Shown here in pieces: positions 54,683 through 61,702 of a DNA stretch of 64,000 bases. Source of the DNA: Bradyrhizobium sp. 190 (GTDB lineage Bacteria; Pseudomonadota; Alphaproteobacteria; Rhizobiales; Xanthobacteraceae); the NCBI RefSeq assembly GCF_023073415.1, contig NZ_JADPJL010000008.1, forward strand, positions 992,001 to 1,056,000. Direction: 5' to 3'. The notes under the pieces are model-generated. The model was not told the DNA's origin, ran no database searches, and saw only the letters and a list, made by a program, of their open reading frames with translations. Numbering within the stretch: position 1 is the first letter of the stretch; each line of letters starts with the position of its first letter. The position numbers and the translations under genes are program-made.

Positions 54683-55270
54683 ATGCCTGCCCCAACTGCC
54701 AAAGCCGCTGAAACGTCTGCCGAAACGTCTGACGTCCCGCAACCATCCTGCCGCCGGACCGCGGCGCAGGCTCTGACTATTGTACGCGATGGCGTGATCA
54801 CCGGCGAGGGCCCCACGACCAGGGGCCGTATCCATTTTTCCCGCGCGCTCGATGCTGACGACGCCGCCTGGTGCGCGCGCATCCTGACCGTCAGCGCTGT
54901 CGAGCATCAGCCCGTGAGCCGCGCCGAGGTCGAGGCGCTGTTTGAAATCAGCGATGCCGCCGCCGAACGTACCGACGACGGACGTTTCGACGATCTGCTG
55001 GCCAAGGCGGTCGCCCATCATGCGGCGTCCGAGTCCGGACTGCCGGTGCCGCCGCGCACGGTTGCGCTGTCGCCCGACACCGACATCGAGAGCTGGGCAC
55101 CGACGCAGGCTGCCAAGATCGATACCAAGGTGCTGGAATGGCTTGCCAGCCAGATGCGCGGCAAGCGCCGCATCAACCACCGCCTCACGGCGCTGGTGGC
55201 AACCCTGATCGGCGCCGCGGCCCTGCCGCTCGCGCAACTGCCGGGCATGCTGGATATGGGGATGCTGTAG
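54683..55270 (+). CDS. Hypothetical protein with C-terminal membrane helix
   Basis: A 195-residue protein. The middle has an acidic, tellurite-resistance-like helix pattern (SRAEVEALFEISDAAAERTD, FDDLLAKAVAHHAASE), followed by WAPTQAAKIDTKVLEWLASQ and a final hydrophobic helix (LVATLIGAAALPLAQLPG). The RAEVEALFEI.D stretch resembles EF-hand/TerB-like helices, but no domain is certain. An intrinsic terminator follows. Confidence 0.7.
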   Translation: MPAPTAKAAETSAETSDVPQPSCRRTAAQALTIVRDGVITGEGPTTRGRIHFSRALDADDAAWCARILTVSAVEHQPVSRAEVEALFEISDAAAERTDDGRFDDLLAKAVAHHAASESGLPVPPRTVALSPDTDIESWAPTQAAKIDTKVLEWLASQMRGKRRINHRLTALVATLIGAAALPLAQLPGMLDMGML

Positions 55271-55297
55271 GTTCATCTGGCGATCACTGATCTGAGG

Positions 55298-55327
55298 ACG
55301 GCGGGATAATTCCCCGCCGTTTTGTTT
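55298..55327 (+). terminator. Rho-independent terminator
   Basis: Stem ACGGCGGG/CCCCGCCGT (one bulge) with a short loop, then TTTGTTTTGT. It lies 28 bases after the gene at 54683. Confidence 0.75.
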
Positions 55328-55335
55328 TGTAGTTT

Positions 55336-55415
55336 GTAGGATGGGTGGAGCGCAGCGATACCCATCGTCACGTGTGACGGTATTGATGGGTATCGCTTCG
55401 CTCCACCCATCCTAC
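55336..55415. repeat. Intergenic inverted repeat
   Basis: Left arm GTAGGATGGGTGGAGCGCAG... (55336-55366) and right arm ...CTCCACCCATCCTAC (55385-55415) pair nearly perfectly. Same architecture as 53449-53529, different family member. Confidence 0.85.
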
Positions 55416-55439
55416 GAAGCTGAACGCGCTTGCGCATTC

Positions 55440-55815
55440 TCGCGACGTGATGCGCCCGAGGTTTGCTATTCACCTTGCCCCCAAAAAACAGAGGGCGCAG
55501 GGAAGACCGGGTGCTTGCTGCACCCGCGGTCTCGCGTGCGATTTGCGCAAACAAAAGTGCACACGAGCATACAGGGCAGCGGGAGCATTCCGGCCTTCCC
55601 TGCGCAATGGCTTTACGGCTTACTTCGTGCTCTTCCCGGAGAACGGCTCTTTTGCCTCCGTCGCCCCCGAGAAGCTTCGCTTCTCCAGGACTTAGCGCCA
55701 GCACCGCGGCGCCCGAACCACACGACTTCGCCGTACGCTTCCGGCGCGTACGTCTATCGCGCCCTCAGCGTCCACCGCATCTCACCGCACGTTCGTGACG
55801 ATCGCGAGCGCCCCT
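55440..55815. repeat. Probable dispersed repeat element, non-coding
   Basis: Overlapping open frames without domain or ribosome site. The sequence (AAAACAGAGGGCGCAGGGAA near 55490 and TTCCGGCGCGTACGTCTATC near 55740) resembles a multi-copy intergenic repeat known from Bradyrhizobium genomes; this is recalled, not checked. It lies between two inverted repeats. Confidence 0.4.
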
Positions 55816-55956
55816 CAATTGGGTGAGACGCGCGGAGATATGCAGCTGATTTGGCCTGCGGTGGAAGCAGAATATTTTTGGCGCGCAATCTGGACGCACC
55901 AAATCGCATTGAAATAGCTGGTGAAATTCGCTTTTGCGCGCAGTCCATAGATTCCA

Positions 55957-55989
55957 TGGGCAAAGCGAAGCGTGCCCACCACCCTACGA
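55957..55989. repeat. Half copy of inverted-repeat family
   Basis: TGGGCAAAGCGAAGCGTGCC... corresponds to one arm of the repeat at 53449-53529, with no facing arm. Confidence 0.6.
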
Positions 55990-56053
55990 GATGGAACTAA
56001 GTTCTTGGCATCCGGGGGTTTAATTCACGCCCCGGCATCCCCATATTGACTTC

Positions 56054-56200
56054 ATGGCACAATGGAAATCATCGACCACCCGGCAACCACCGATGACAAA
56101 GGACGAGTTGCGGCTGATGCTGGCCGAGGCTGTCCGCAATACACAATCGAGCGCGGACCCTAAGCCGAGAGGCTCGAAGGTCGAGGACGACCAGGCCTAG
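56054..56200 (+). CDS. Possible 48-residue small protein
   Basis: An ORF from ATG 56054 (or 56093, which begins MTKDELRLMLAEAVRNTQ). The composition (helical, charged, ending KVEDDQA) is protein-like but no ribosome site or family is evident. Confidence 0.35.
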   Translation: MAQWKSSTTRQPPMTKDELRLMLAEAVRNTQSSADPKPRGSKVEDDQA

Positions 56201-56321
56201 TTGGCGTCCGTCGACCAACCGTATTGAATTGCTTGCCTACCAGCCAGAAACGAACGTCAGTCGCGGCAGTGATGCCGACCCGACGGTGCTGCCTTAATCA
56301 AGAATTCAGAAGGAATAGCGG

Positions 56322-56558
56322 ATGCGGGTAGCTGCCAAGCCCACCGAACAAGAGATCATCGAGGGGCCGCAAGCGGTATCCTTCCAGATCGCGAACGGGA
56401 ACGTGCGGCAGCGCTGCATTCTGCAAACCGAGCTGCCGACGAAGGCGCTGGCGCAAAAATATCTTCTCGCCAATTGGTCTGTTGTCGAAAAGATGGCACG
56501 CGACGCGCTCGCGGCGGGAAACCTTGAAGACGGCGAGATCAAACTCGTCATCGCCTGA
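56322..56558 (+). CDS. Small hypothetical protein
   Basis: A 78-residue ORF starting MRVAAKPTEQEIIEGPQAVS, with TELPTKALAQKYLLANWSVV and LEDGEIKLVIA. It reads like a compact alpha/beta protein and lies 42 bases before the winged-helix-like gene, so the two may be co-transcribed. No family recognised. Confidence 0.5.
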   Translation: MRVAAKPTEQEIIEGPQAVSFQIANGNVRQRCILQTELPTKALAQKYLLANWSVVEKMARDALAAGNLEDGEIKLVIA

Positions 56559-56600
56559 GCCGTTCATCGTGAACGCCGGTTTTGGATTGCAGGAGCAGTT

Positions 56601-56780
56601 GTGCTGAAAGATCGCGAGAATATCCTGAATGCGCTCCGCGAGAAGCCGCTCAAGGCCTACCAACTCATGCGGCGTGCCAATCTTCCGAATGAGGAAGCCT
56701 GCCAATCGCTGCTTCTGAAGATGCGCGACGAAGGTTTGGTGAAATTCGATATCCACAAAGGGCTATGGCTCATCGGATAG
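56601..56780 (+). CDS. Small winged-helix-like DNA-binding protein
   Basis: A 59-residue protein from GTG 56601, with AGGAG six bases upstream. The order NILNALREKPLKAYQLMRRA, LPNEEACQSLLLKMRDEGLV and FDIHKGLWLIG matches a helix-helix-recognition helix-wing layout. It ends just before an intrinsic terminator. It may regulate a neighbouring stress gene; this is inference. Confidence 0.6.
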   Translation: MLKDRENILNALREKPLKAYQLMRRANLPNEEACQSLLLKMRDEGLVKFDIHKGLWLIG

Positions 56781-56792
56781 TCAGATACATGC

Positions 56793-56822
56793 GGCGGGGT
56801 TATTCCCCGCCGTTTTCTGTTT
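56793..56822 (+). terminator. Rho-independent terminator
   Basis: Stem GGCGGGG (56793-56799) / CCCCGCC (56805-56811) with a TTATT loop, then GTTTTCTGTTTT. It closes the transcript of the two small genes before it. The following 300 bases to 57126 have no gene. Confidence 0.8.
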
Positions 56823-57126
56823 TCCGCCGTACAGGATCAGATTGCGCGGGTTGGCGTTTTGCGCGGATGCTGAGATTGCGGCTAGTGCGATCAGACCGGC
56901 GGACAGCATACCATTGTGCGGCGTATTAGGTTCTCCCCACAAGCAGCGGTTCCGACGATCCGCCGTCGCTCCCGTTTAGTTTTGCTCTGCGACAGGATTG
57001 TTACATTGGATGGAGCCGGCCTCAAGAGTGGGCCGTGCTGGCAAGCGTCCGCGCCCGGTCAAGGGTCGGGCCGATTGGAGGAAACATCGAAGCCCCGGCG
57101 CCGTTCTCCTTGCCAGGAGGTCAGCC

Positions 57127-57393
57127 ATGAGCAAGTTCCAACAGAAAGCTGAAGCGCAGACCAAACAGATCATCGGGCAGATGCTCGGCGACGAGCTATT
57201 GGTGGAGGAGGGCAAAGAGCAGCAACGAGAAGCGACGGAGCCGGGACGGGGTCACCATGACGAGGGCGGCCACGACCAGGGCATCGTCCGCGATGAGCGC
57301 GGACAAGAGCAGCCTCGGGACAAGGAACGCGCGCAGCGGGTGAGCAGGGTGGACCGCGGCGGCGACCCGCCGGGAAAGAAGAAAAAGGGTTAG
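57127..57393 (+). CDS. CsbD-like stress protein with charged tail
   Basis: An 88-residue protein. The first 40 residues (KFQQKAEAQTKQIIGQMLGD, ELLVEEGKEQQREA) match the CsbD-like pattern of general-stress proteins. The rest is a disordered charged tail rich in Glu, Arg, Gly and His ending GGDPPGKKKKG. CCAGGAGGTC before the ATG is a strong ribosome site. Upstream GGAAAC (57080) and CGTT (57102), 16 bases apart, are reminiscent of an EcfG promoter but imperfect. Confidence 0.7.
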   Translation: MSKFQQKAEAQTKQIIGQMLGDELLVEEGKEQQREATEPGRGHHDEGGHDQGIVRDERGQEQPRDKERAQRVSRVDRGGDPPGKKKKG

Positions 57394-57587
57394 GCTGTCG
57401 CTGGGTGTGCGTACGTCGTGAGCCTCTAAAAATTAAAGTAGTCGATTGACATCTGCGGGTGCGCATAAATCAAAGGTCCGCCAACTGAGGCGGGACCGCA
57501 ACCGGCGTTCTCATCACCGATAAAAGCCGAGGGCCGCGCGGCGATGTTGTGTTGTCCGCCATGCGACACAAGAAAACGAGAGAACAA

Positions 57588-57803
57588 TTAGCCCTTGGCC
57601 GGAGCTTCAGGCGCGGCCTTCTCGGGCATCACCGCCGGCCCCGCGACCAAGCGGTAAGCTGGCACCCAAGCCGTATTCCAGGTTTCCATGGTCGTACCGC
57701 ACAGCAAGCATTCGAAGCTGCTTATCTGGCGTCCGGGGGCCATGGATTCCGTTCGGTTGTAAACCGCGCCGCACTGACAAGATCGGTGATGAGATTCGGA
57801 CAT
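57588..57803 (-). CDS. Small zinc-ribbon protein
   Basis: A 71-residue protein with two cysteine pairs, CQCGAV (residues 9-11) and FECLLCGTTMETW, the layout of a rubredoxin-like zinc ribbon, and an Ala/Pro-rich tail. AAGAAGG sits directly against the ATG, closer than normal. Likely a small metal-binding accessory protein. Confidence 0.6.
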   Translation of the reverse strand: MSESHHRSCQCGAVYNRTESMAPGRQISSFECLLCGTTMETWNTAWVPAYRLVAGPAVMPEKAAPEAPAKG

Positions 57804-57902
57804 CCTTCTTTATGCGCTCGTAATTCAAAACAGGCCACTATCAATTCCAACCAAGCCGTCCGTCCGAAGGCCGACGGAAAATAGGAAATATAGGACGACA
57901 CG

Positions 57903-57925
57903 AAAAACCCGGCACGAATGCCGGG
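57903..57925 (-). terminator. Rho-independent terminator (minus strand)
   Basis: Stem CCCGGC / GCCGGG with a 6-base loop, followed on the minus strand by a run of T (complement of AAAAA at 57903-57907). It lies downstream of the gene at 58063. Confidence 0.75.
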
Positions 57926-58062
57926 CTGATCGCAAATATATTTCAAGGGTCGGTAATGAGGATAGGAGACCAACATCCGCCTGCCGCCGTCTGCGCACAA
58001 AGGCACACAGGAACCGGAAAATCGGGAAAATCCGGCAACCGCGACGAGCGTCGATTAAATCA

Positions 58063-58266
58063 TCAATCGGAAGATGGCCGCTTCCTCGCTTCCGCCTCTC
58101 GGGCTAGCCGCTCTGCCTTCAGACGCTCACGATTCTCGTGGAAGGATTTTTGCGCCCTTGCGTAATCAGTCACGGCATTTCCGGGTATGACCTCTCTGAA
58201 CGCCTTGCGAGCTTCGCGCTCGGCCGGCGTCGTCTTTCGACGCTCAAAGGTGTGGTCTCTAATCAT
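58063..58266 (-). CDS. Small charged helical protein, unknown
   Basis: A 67-residue protein starting MIRDHTFERRKTTPAERE and rich in Arg, Lys and Glu (FHENRERLKAERLAREAEAR). GAGG precedes the ATG. It recurs in Bradyrhizobium (recalled). Probably a soluble helical protein. Confidence 0.65.
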   Translation of the reverse strand: MIRDHTFERRKTTPAEREARKAFREVIPGNAVTDYARAQKSFHENRERLKAERLAREAEARKRPSSD

Positions 58267-58436
58267 TTGGACCCTCGGCTTGGGTTAGATGACTCAATGC
58301 GGCGTGCTGTTTTTTGATCCAAAAAGCAGGTAAGAGCGGCGGCGTTAAGCCCGCTTCGTGGCATAGATCGGGGCTGAACGGTATCGCGCCCTCGTGAGAT
58401 TCCGGTCTGCACACATGGGATTGAACCTGCGGTCAC

Positions 58437-58463
58437 AAGAAAGAGGCGGCCGTTGGCCGCCTC
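58437..58463 (-). terminator. Rho-independent terminator (minus strand)
   Basis: Perfect 9-bp stem GAGGCGGCC / GGCCGCCTC with a 3-base loop; minus-strand reading continues TTTCTT. It lies 22 bases after the stop of the gene at 58486. Confidence 0.75.
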
Positions 58464-58485
58464 CCAAGTCGTTCATGCGTTCTCG

Positions 58486-58836
58486 TTACTGACAGATATG
58501 ACGTCGACCGTCCTCACCCCAGAACGTCGTTCCGGGCTGACAGACGAAGCCGCTGTTGTCGCCGCCGTAGTAGCGGCGTCCGTAGTCGCCGTCATTATAC
58601 GCGTAGACGTCGTTCCGGAACGGAGCGGTGGCGATAGCGCCGGCCGTTCCGATCGCGCCGCCGACCACGCCGGCCGCTACGTCACCCGGCCAGAATCCGC
58701 TGTGTCGATGATAGTAGCGATCGCCGGTTTGATGCTGCCGGATGGCATCCGACCTTCCGTGAGCGTCCTGCGCCAGTGCCGGCGCCGCGACGGCAGTGGA
58801 AAGAACTGCGGCTGCGGTCAGGAGCTTCAAGTTCAT
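58486..58836 (-). CDS. Exported glycine-rich protein, GEDGRRHICQ type
   Basis: A 116-residue protein: signal peptide (LKLLTAAAVLSTAVAAPALA), a hydrophobic glycine-rich helix (GDVAAGVVGGAIGTAGAIAT) and a tyrosine-rich end closing with FVCQPGTTFWGEDGRRHICQ. GGAGGC precedes the ATG. The end is related to the protein at 48938. Probably in the envelope; unknown role. Confidence 0.75.
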   Translation of the reverse strand: MNLKLLTAAAVLSTAVAAPALAQDAHGRSDAIRQHQTGDRYYHRHSGFWPGDVAAGVVGGAIGTAGAIATAPFRNDVYAYNDGDYGRRYYGGDNSGFVCQPGTTFWGEDGRRHICQ

Positions 58837-59147
58837 AAATTGCCTCCGTTGTAGTGACGTCGGGCCACTAGGGGCGACAGCGACCGTTCCGATATCGTGA
58901 TCGGATTACTTCAAACGGATGTGAGGTTTCAGTTCCGGTTTCATGTTCCGCCGCAAGGCGGACTGTGCGCTCCTGCGAATGAATTTCTTGCATCAACGCG
59001 TTGCGAAGGGCGCTTGATTCAGATCGCGTGGAACGATGTCTGCCGAGCCCGATTGACCGGGAGTGCCGCGACCCGCCTCAAGGAGGCGGGTGCAGCCGTC
59101 GAGTTGCAGGCGTAGCGCGGCCTGAACGGCAATTTGCGAGGTCACCC
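58837..59147. other. Intergenic with 9-bp hairpin at 59071-59091
   Basis: A 311-bp gap without a gene. ACCCGCCTC / GAGGCGGGT with a 3-base loop lies at 59071-59091 ahead of the DUF296 gene; no T-run follows, so it may affect RNA stability or translation. Confidence 0.4.
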
Positions 59148-59600
59148 ATGAAGAGCAAGCGCATCGGCGCCGACGAGCAAGCACAGGTTCACGTCATCAT
59201 TCTTGACACGGGTGAGGAGGCGTTTGCAGCGCTCAGCCGCTTTGCCAATGAATCGGAGATTTCCGCGGCCTCGCTGACGGCGATCGGCGCCTTCGAACGG
59301 GCGACCGTCGGCTGGTTCGATATCGCCTCGAAGAGCTACCGCAAGATCGAGGTCAATGAGCAGTGCGAGGTGCTCAGTGCGATCGGGGACATAGCCGTCG
59401 GCGATGACGGCAAGCCCAGCCTTCATGTCCACATCGTGCTCGGGCTCGCCGACGGCTCGACCCGCGGCGGCCACCTCTTGTCGGGCACGGTGAGGCCGAC
59501 GCTCGAAGTGGTCCTGACCGAAGTCCCGGCAACGCTTCGACGAAAGAAGCGGGCGGACCTCGGGATTGCGCTGATCGATCTTGCGGCGGCGCGCGACTAA
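59148..59600 (+). CDS. DUF296/PPC-domain protein
   Basis: A 150-residue protein with the PPC (plants and prokaryotes conserved) fold: FAALSRFANESEISAASLTA, GAFERATVGWFD, LHVHIVLGLADGSTRGGHLL and TVRPTLEVVLTEVP. The conserved His pair (LHVH, GGH) binds metal in homologues. The bacterial function is not established. GAGG precedes ATG 59148. It is 71 bases ahead of the DUF892 gene on the same strand. Confidence 0.88.
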   Translation: MKSKRIGADEQAQVHVIILDTGEEAFAALSRFANESEISAASLTAIGAFERATVGWFDIASKSYRKIEVNEQCEVLSAIGDIAVGDDGKPSLHVHIVLGLADGSTRGGHLLSGTVRPTLEVVLTEVPATLRRKKRADLGIALIDLAAARD

Positions 59601-59618
59601 AGCGTCACGCGCGGCTTA

Positions 59619-59644
59619 GGAACCATTCCGTTCGATCCAATGTT
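59619..59644 (+). promoter_or_regulatory. Possible EcfG (general stress) promoter
   Basis: GGAAC (59619-59623), 17 bases, then TGTT (59641-59644), close to the alphaproteobacterial EcfG consensus GGAAC-N16-17-CGTT. It lies 28 bases ahead of the DUF892 gene, a family often in the general stress regulon. One base differs from the -10 consensus. Confidence 0.35.
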
Positions 59645-59671
59645 GTCCGCCCGCCAACAACGGAGGACGAC

Positions 59672-60163
59672 ATGGCTGAGAAAGACCTCAACGAACTATT
59701 TCTCGATACGCTCAAGGACATCTACTACGCCGAAAAGCAGATCCTGAAGGCGCTGCCGAAAATGGCGAAGGCTGCGAATTCGGACAAGCTGCGGGCTGCG
59801 TTCGAAAAGCACCATGACGAGACCGAGGGACAGGTCGAGCGCCTGGAACAGATATTCGAGCTGCTCGGCAAGGCCGCGCGCGGCAAGAAGTGCGATGCCA
59901 TCGAGGGCATTCTCGATGAAGGCAAGGAGATCATGGAGGAGTATGCCGATACGCCTGCGCTCGACGCCGGCCTGCTGGCGGCGGCTCAGGCCGTCGAGCA
60001 TTACGAGATTTCACGCTATGGCACCCTGAAGGCCTGGGCAATCAAGCTTAACAATCCGCAAGCCGCGAAGCTGATCGACCAGACCCTGGCGGAAGAGAAG
60101 AAGACGGACGAGGCCCTGACCAAGATCGCGGAGACCGCGGTCAACTACGAGGCCGCGGCGTAA
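59672..60163 (+). CDS. DUF892 (YciE/YciF) ferritin-like protein
   Basis: A 163-residue four-helix protein with the Fe-binding pattern of the family: LDTLKDIYYAEKQILKALPK, FEKHHDETEGQVERLEQIFE, AAQAVEHYEISRYGTLKAWA and LAEEKKTDEALTKIAE. The ExxH-type ligands (Glu and His in helices 2 and 3) are present. These are stress-induced ferritin-like proteins. CGGAGGA precedes the ATG. Confidence 0.93.
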   Translation: MAEKDLNELFLDTLKDIYYAEKQILKALPKMAKAANSDKLRAAFEKHHDETEGQVERLEQIFELLGKAARGKKCDAIEGILDEGKEIMEEYADTPALDAGLLAAAQAVEHYEISRYGTLKAWAIKLNNPQAAKLIDQTLAEEKKTDEALTKIAETAVNYEAAA

Positions 60164-60267
60164 GACCGGAAAACCGGCCGACGGCGCTATGGTGAGCGTC
60201 GTCGGCCCCGCTTGCTGGCCGTCACCGCGAGCCTCGACTATTCCCGGCGCGATAATCCGAAACCCGT

Positions 60268-60555
60268 CTACCGCCTCAGCAGCCGTTCGACCGCAGCGCC
60301 GATCGCAAGGCCCGCGATCACGTCGCTGGTCCCGAAATCCGCTGGGCGATTTCGATGTCGGCGCGGGTTAGCCGTATTAGAAACAGCGCCATCGTCCGTC
60401 TTTGCCGCAAACGGAATAAAAGGAGCCCCGCCAACCCCGTCTAAGGGATTATCGGCGGGGGTCGAGTTCGACGTCGCGGGGGAATGAAACGCCGATGCGG
60501 GAAAACCCGCCCCGGGTCCGATCGTTCCAAATGCAAGAACCATGGCCTTGCGCAT
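60268..60555 (-). CDS. Possible exported protein, uncertain
   Basis: A 95-codon frame with a signal-like start (MVLAFGTIGPGAGFPASA) and an end FGTSDVIAGLAIGAAVERLL that looks like a membrane helix. There is no strong ribosome site, and the region is opposite no other gene. It may be real, but evidence is thin. Confidence 0.35.
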   Translation of the reverse strand: MRKAMVLAFGTIGPGAGFPASAFHSPATSNSTPADNPLDGVGGAPFIPFAAKTDDGAVSNTANPRRHRNRPADFGTSDVIAGLAIGAAVERLLRR

Positions 60556-60637
60556 GTCAGGAACGATTGCCTTGGGCGCGCGTCGTAGCAGGCGCCTTCA
60601 GCGGCGACGCTGGCTCTGCAACAGGACGACAGAAGAA

Positions 60638-60928
60638 ATGCAGTTTCTCGAAACCGTCATTGGTGTCATCGCAGCCATGCTGACCTCGCTATCGTACATC
60701 CCGCAAGTGAAGAAGGTTTGGGCCGGCCAATCGACGGAGGACCTTTCGTCGCGCATGCTGATCGCCCTGACCTCCGGGCTGGTGCTCTGGGTGGTGTATG
60801 GTGCCGTCAAAGCCGACTGGATCATCATCGCGGCCAATGTCGTCGGCGCCAGCCTCACCGGCTATGTGCTCTACCATAAGCTTCATGAGCGGCAGAGGCC
60901 GGGCAGGGCGTCGATGAAGCACGGCTGA
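60638..60928 (+). CDS. SemiSWEET sugar transporter
   Basis: A 96-residue protein with a single three-helix MtN3/SWEET unit: VIGVIAAMLTSLSYIPQVKK with the Pro-Gln of the PQ loop (22-23), LIALTSGLVLWVVYGAVKAD and IIIAANVVGASLTGYVLYH. SemiSWEETs dimerise to carry sugars. The ATG is preceded by AAGAA, a weak ribosome site. Confidence 0.9.
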   Translation: MQFLETVIGVIAAMLTSLSYIPQVKKVWAGQSTEDLSSRMLIALTSGLVLWVVYGAVKADWIIIAANVVGASLTGYVLYHKLHERQRPGRASMKHG

Positions 60929-61081
60929 CCACGCAAAAGAGTGTCGCGGCAGAATACCCGTTGAGGTAGCCGATTCCTGAGTTGCAACAAATATTTGCGT
61001 GGCCGGCACCAGCGTAAGCAAACGTTTAGTCGCGGTCCGTAAAATACCGGCATCAACTTTTGCATTAACCTCTGGTTAGTC

Positions 61082-61609
61082 ATGCGCCTTCTGCCGATGA
61101 AAGAGCCGGACAGGTCCTGGCGGTCGATCAAGGGCCAGTGGAAGAAGGACGCTGAAAGCGTCGGGGAGGACTTTTCGACCTTTTCGACGGGAAGCTTTAC
61201 GGCCTATGACGGCCTGACCAAGGATGGCGACCACCCCAGCCTGTACTGCCTCTCCGACGGCGAGCGGATTCATGCAGCCTGCCAGGTCAGCCGCCTGATG
61301 ATGAGCAAATTCCCGTCGCCGATCCTGCGGGCGCGCTTTATCCTGGTGTCGCCGGTGTATGAACTGGGGATCGCAGACGCGGGCCAATACGCCCAGATGA
61401 TGGTGGCACTGTTCTCCGGCATCGTATGGCTGTCGCGGGATACGATGACCGCCAGCCACATCCGCTTCTTTCTGAAGAGTCCCGGGGATGCGCAGTTCTT
61501 CGCACCGCTGCTGGCCGCGACCGAGGCGTCGCCGTTCTCGGAGTTCACGATCGACGGCGCGCTGATCGAATGCAGCCTCAAGGAAGCTGAATTGGCGGAA
61601 ACCGCCTGA
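61082..61609 (+). CDS. Hypothetical soluble protein
   Basis: A 175-residue protein without signal or membrane segment. It contains GDHPSLYCLSDGERIHAACQ, LRARFILVSPVYELGI and SRDTMTASHIRFFLKSPGDA; family not recognised. It precedes a GGDEF-EAL gene by 93 bases on the same strand, which may imply a signalling link, but no PilZ or other c-di-GMP motif is visible. Start ATG 61082 lacks a ribosome site; ATG 61097 is an alternative. Confidence 0.65.
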   Translation: MRLLPMKEPDRSWRSIKGQWKKDAESVGEDFSTFSTGSFTAYDGLTKDGDHPSLYCLSDGERIHAACQVSRLMMSKFPSPILRARFILVSPVYELGIADAGQYAQMMVALFSGIVWLSRDTMTASHIRFFLKSPGDAQFFAPLLAATEASPFSEFTIDGALIECSLKEAELAETA

Positions 61610-61702
61610 ATCGGCTATCGCCTTAACCTTGCGATAACTCACTTTGCTAACGCCCTTTTGGGTTGTGTTCCCTACAACAAGCGCTTGTGGGGGCAGCGGA
61701 AA

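Noticed and set aside
55341..55826. 161-codon plus-strand frame
   Set aside because: Runs through an inverted repeat and a repeat element; no ribosome site, no domain.
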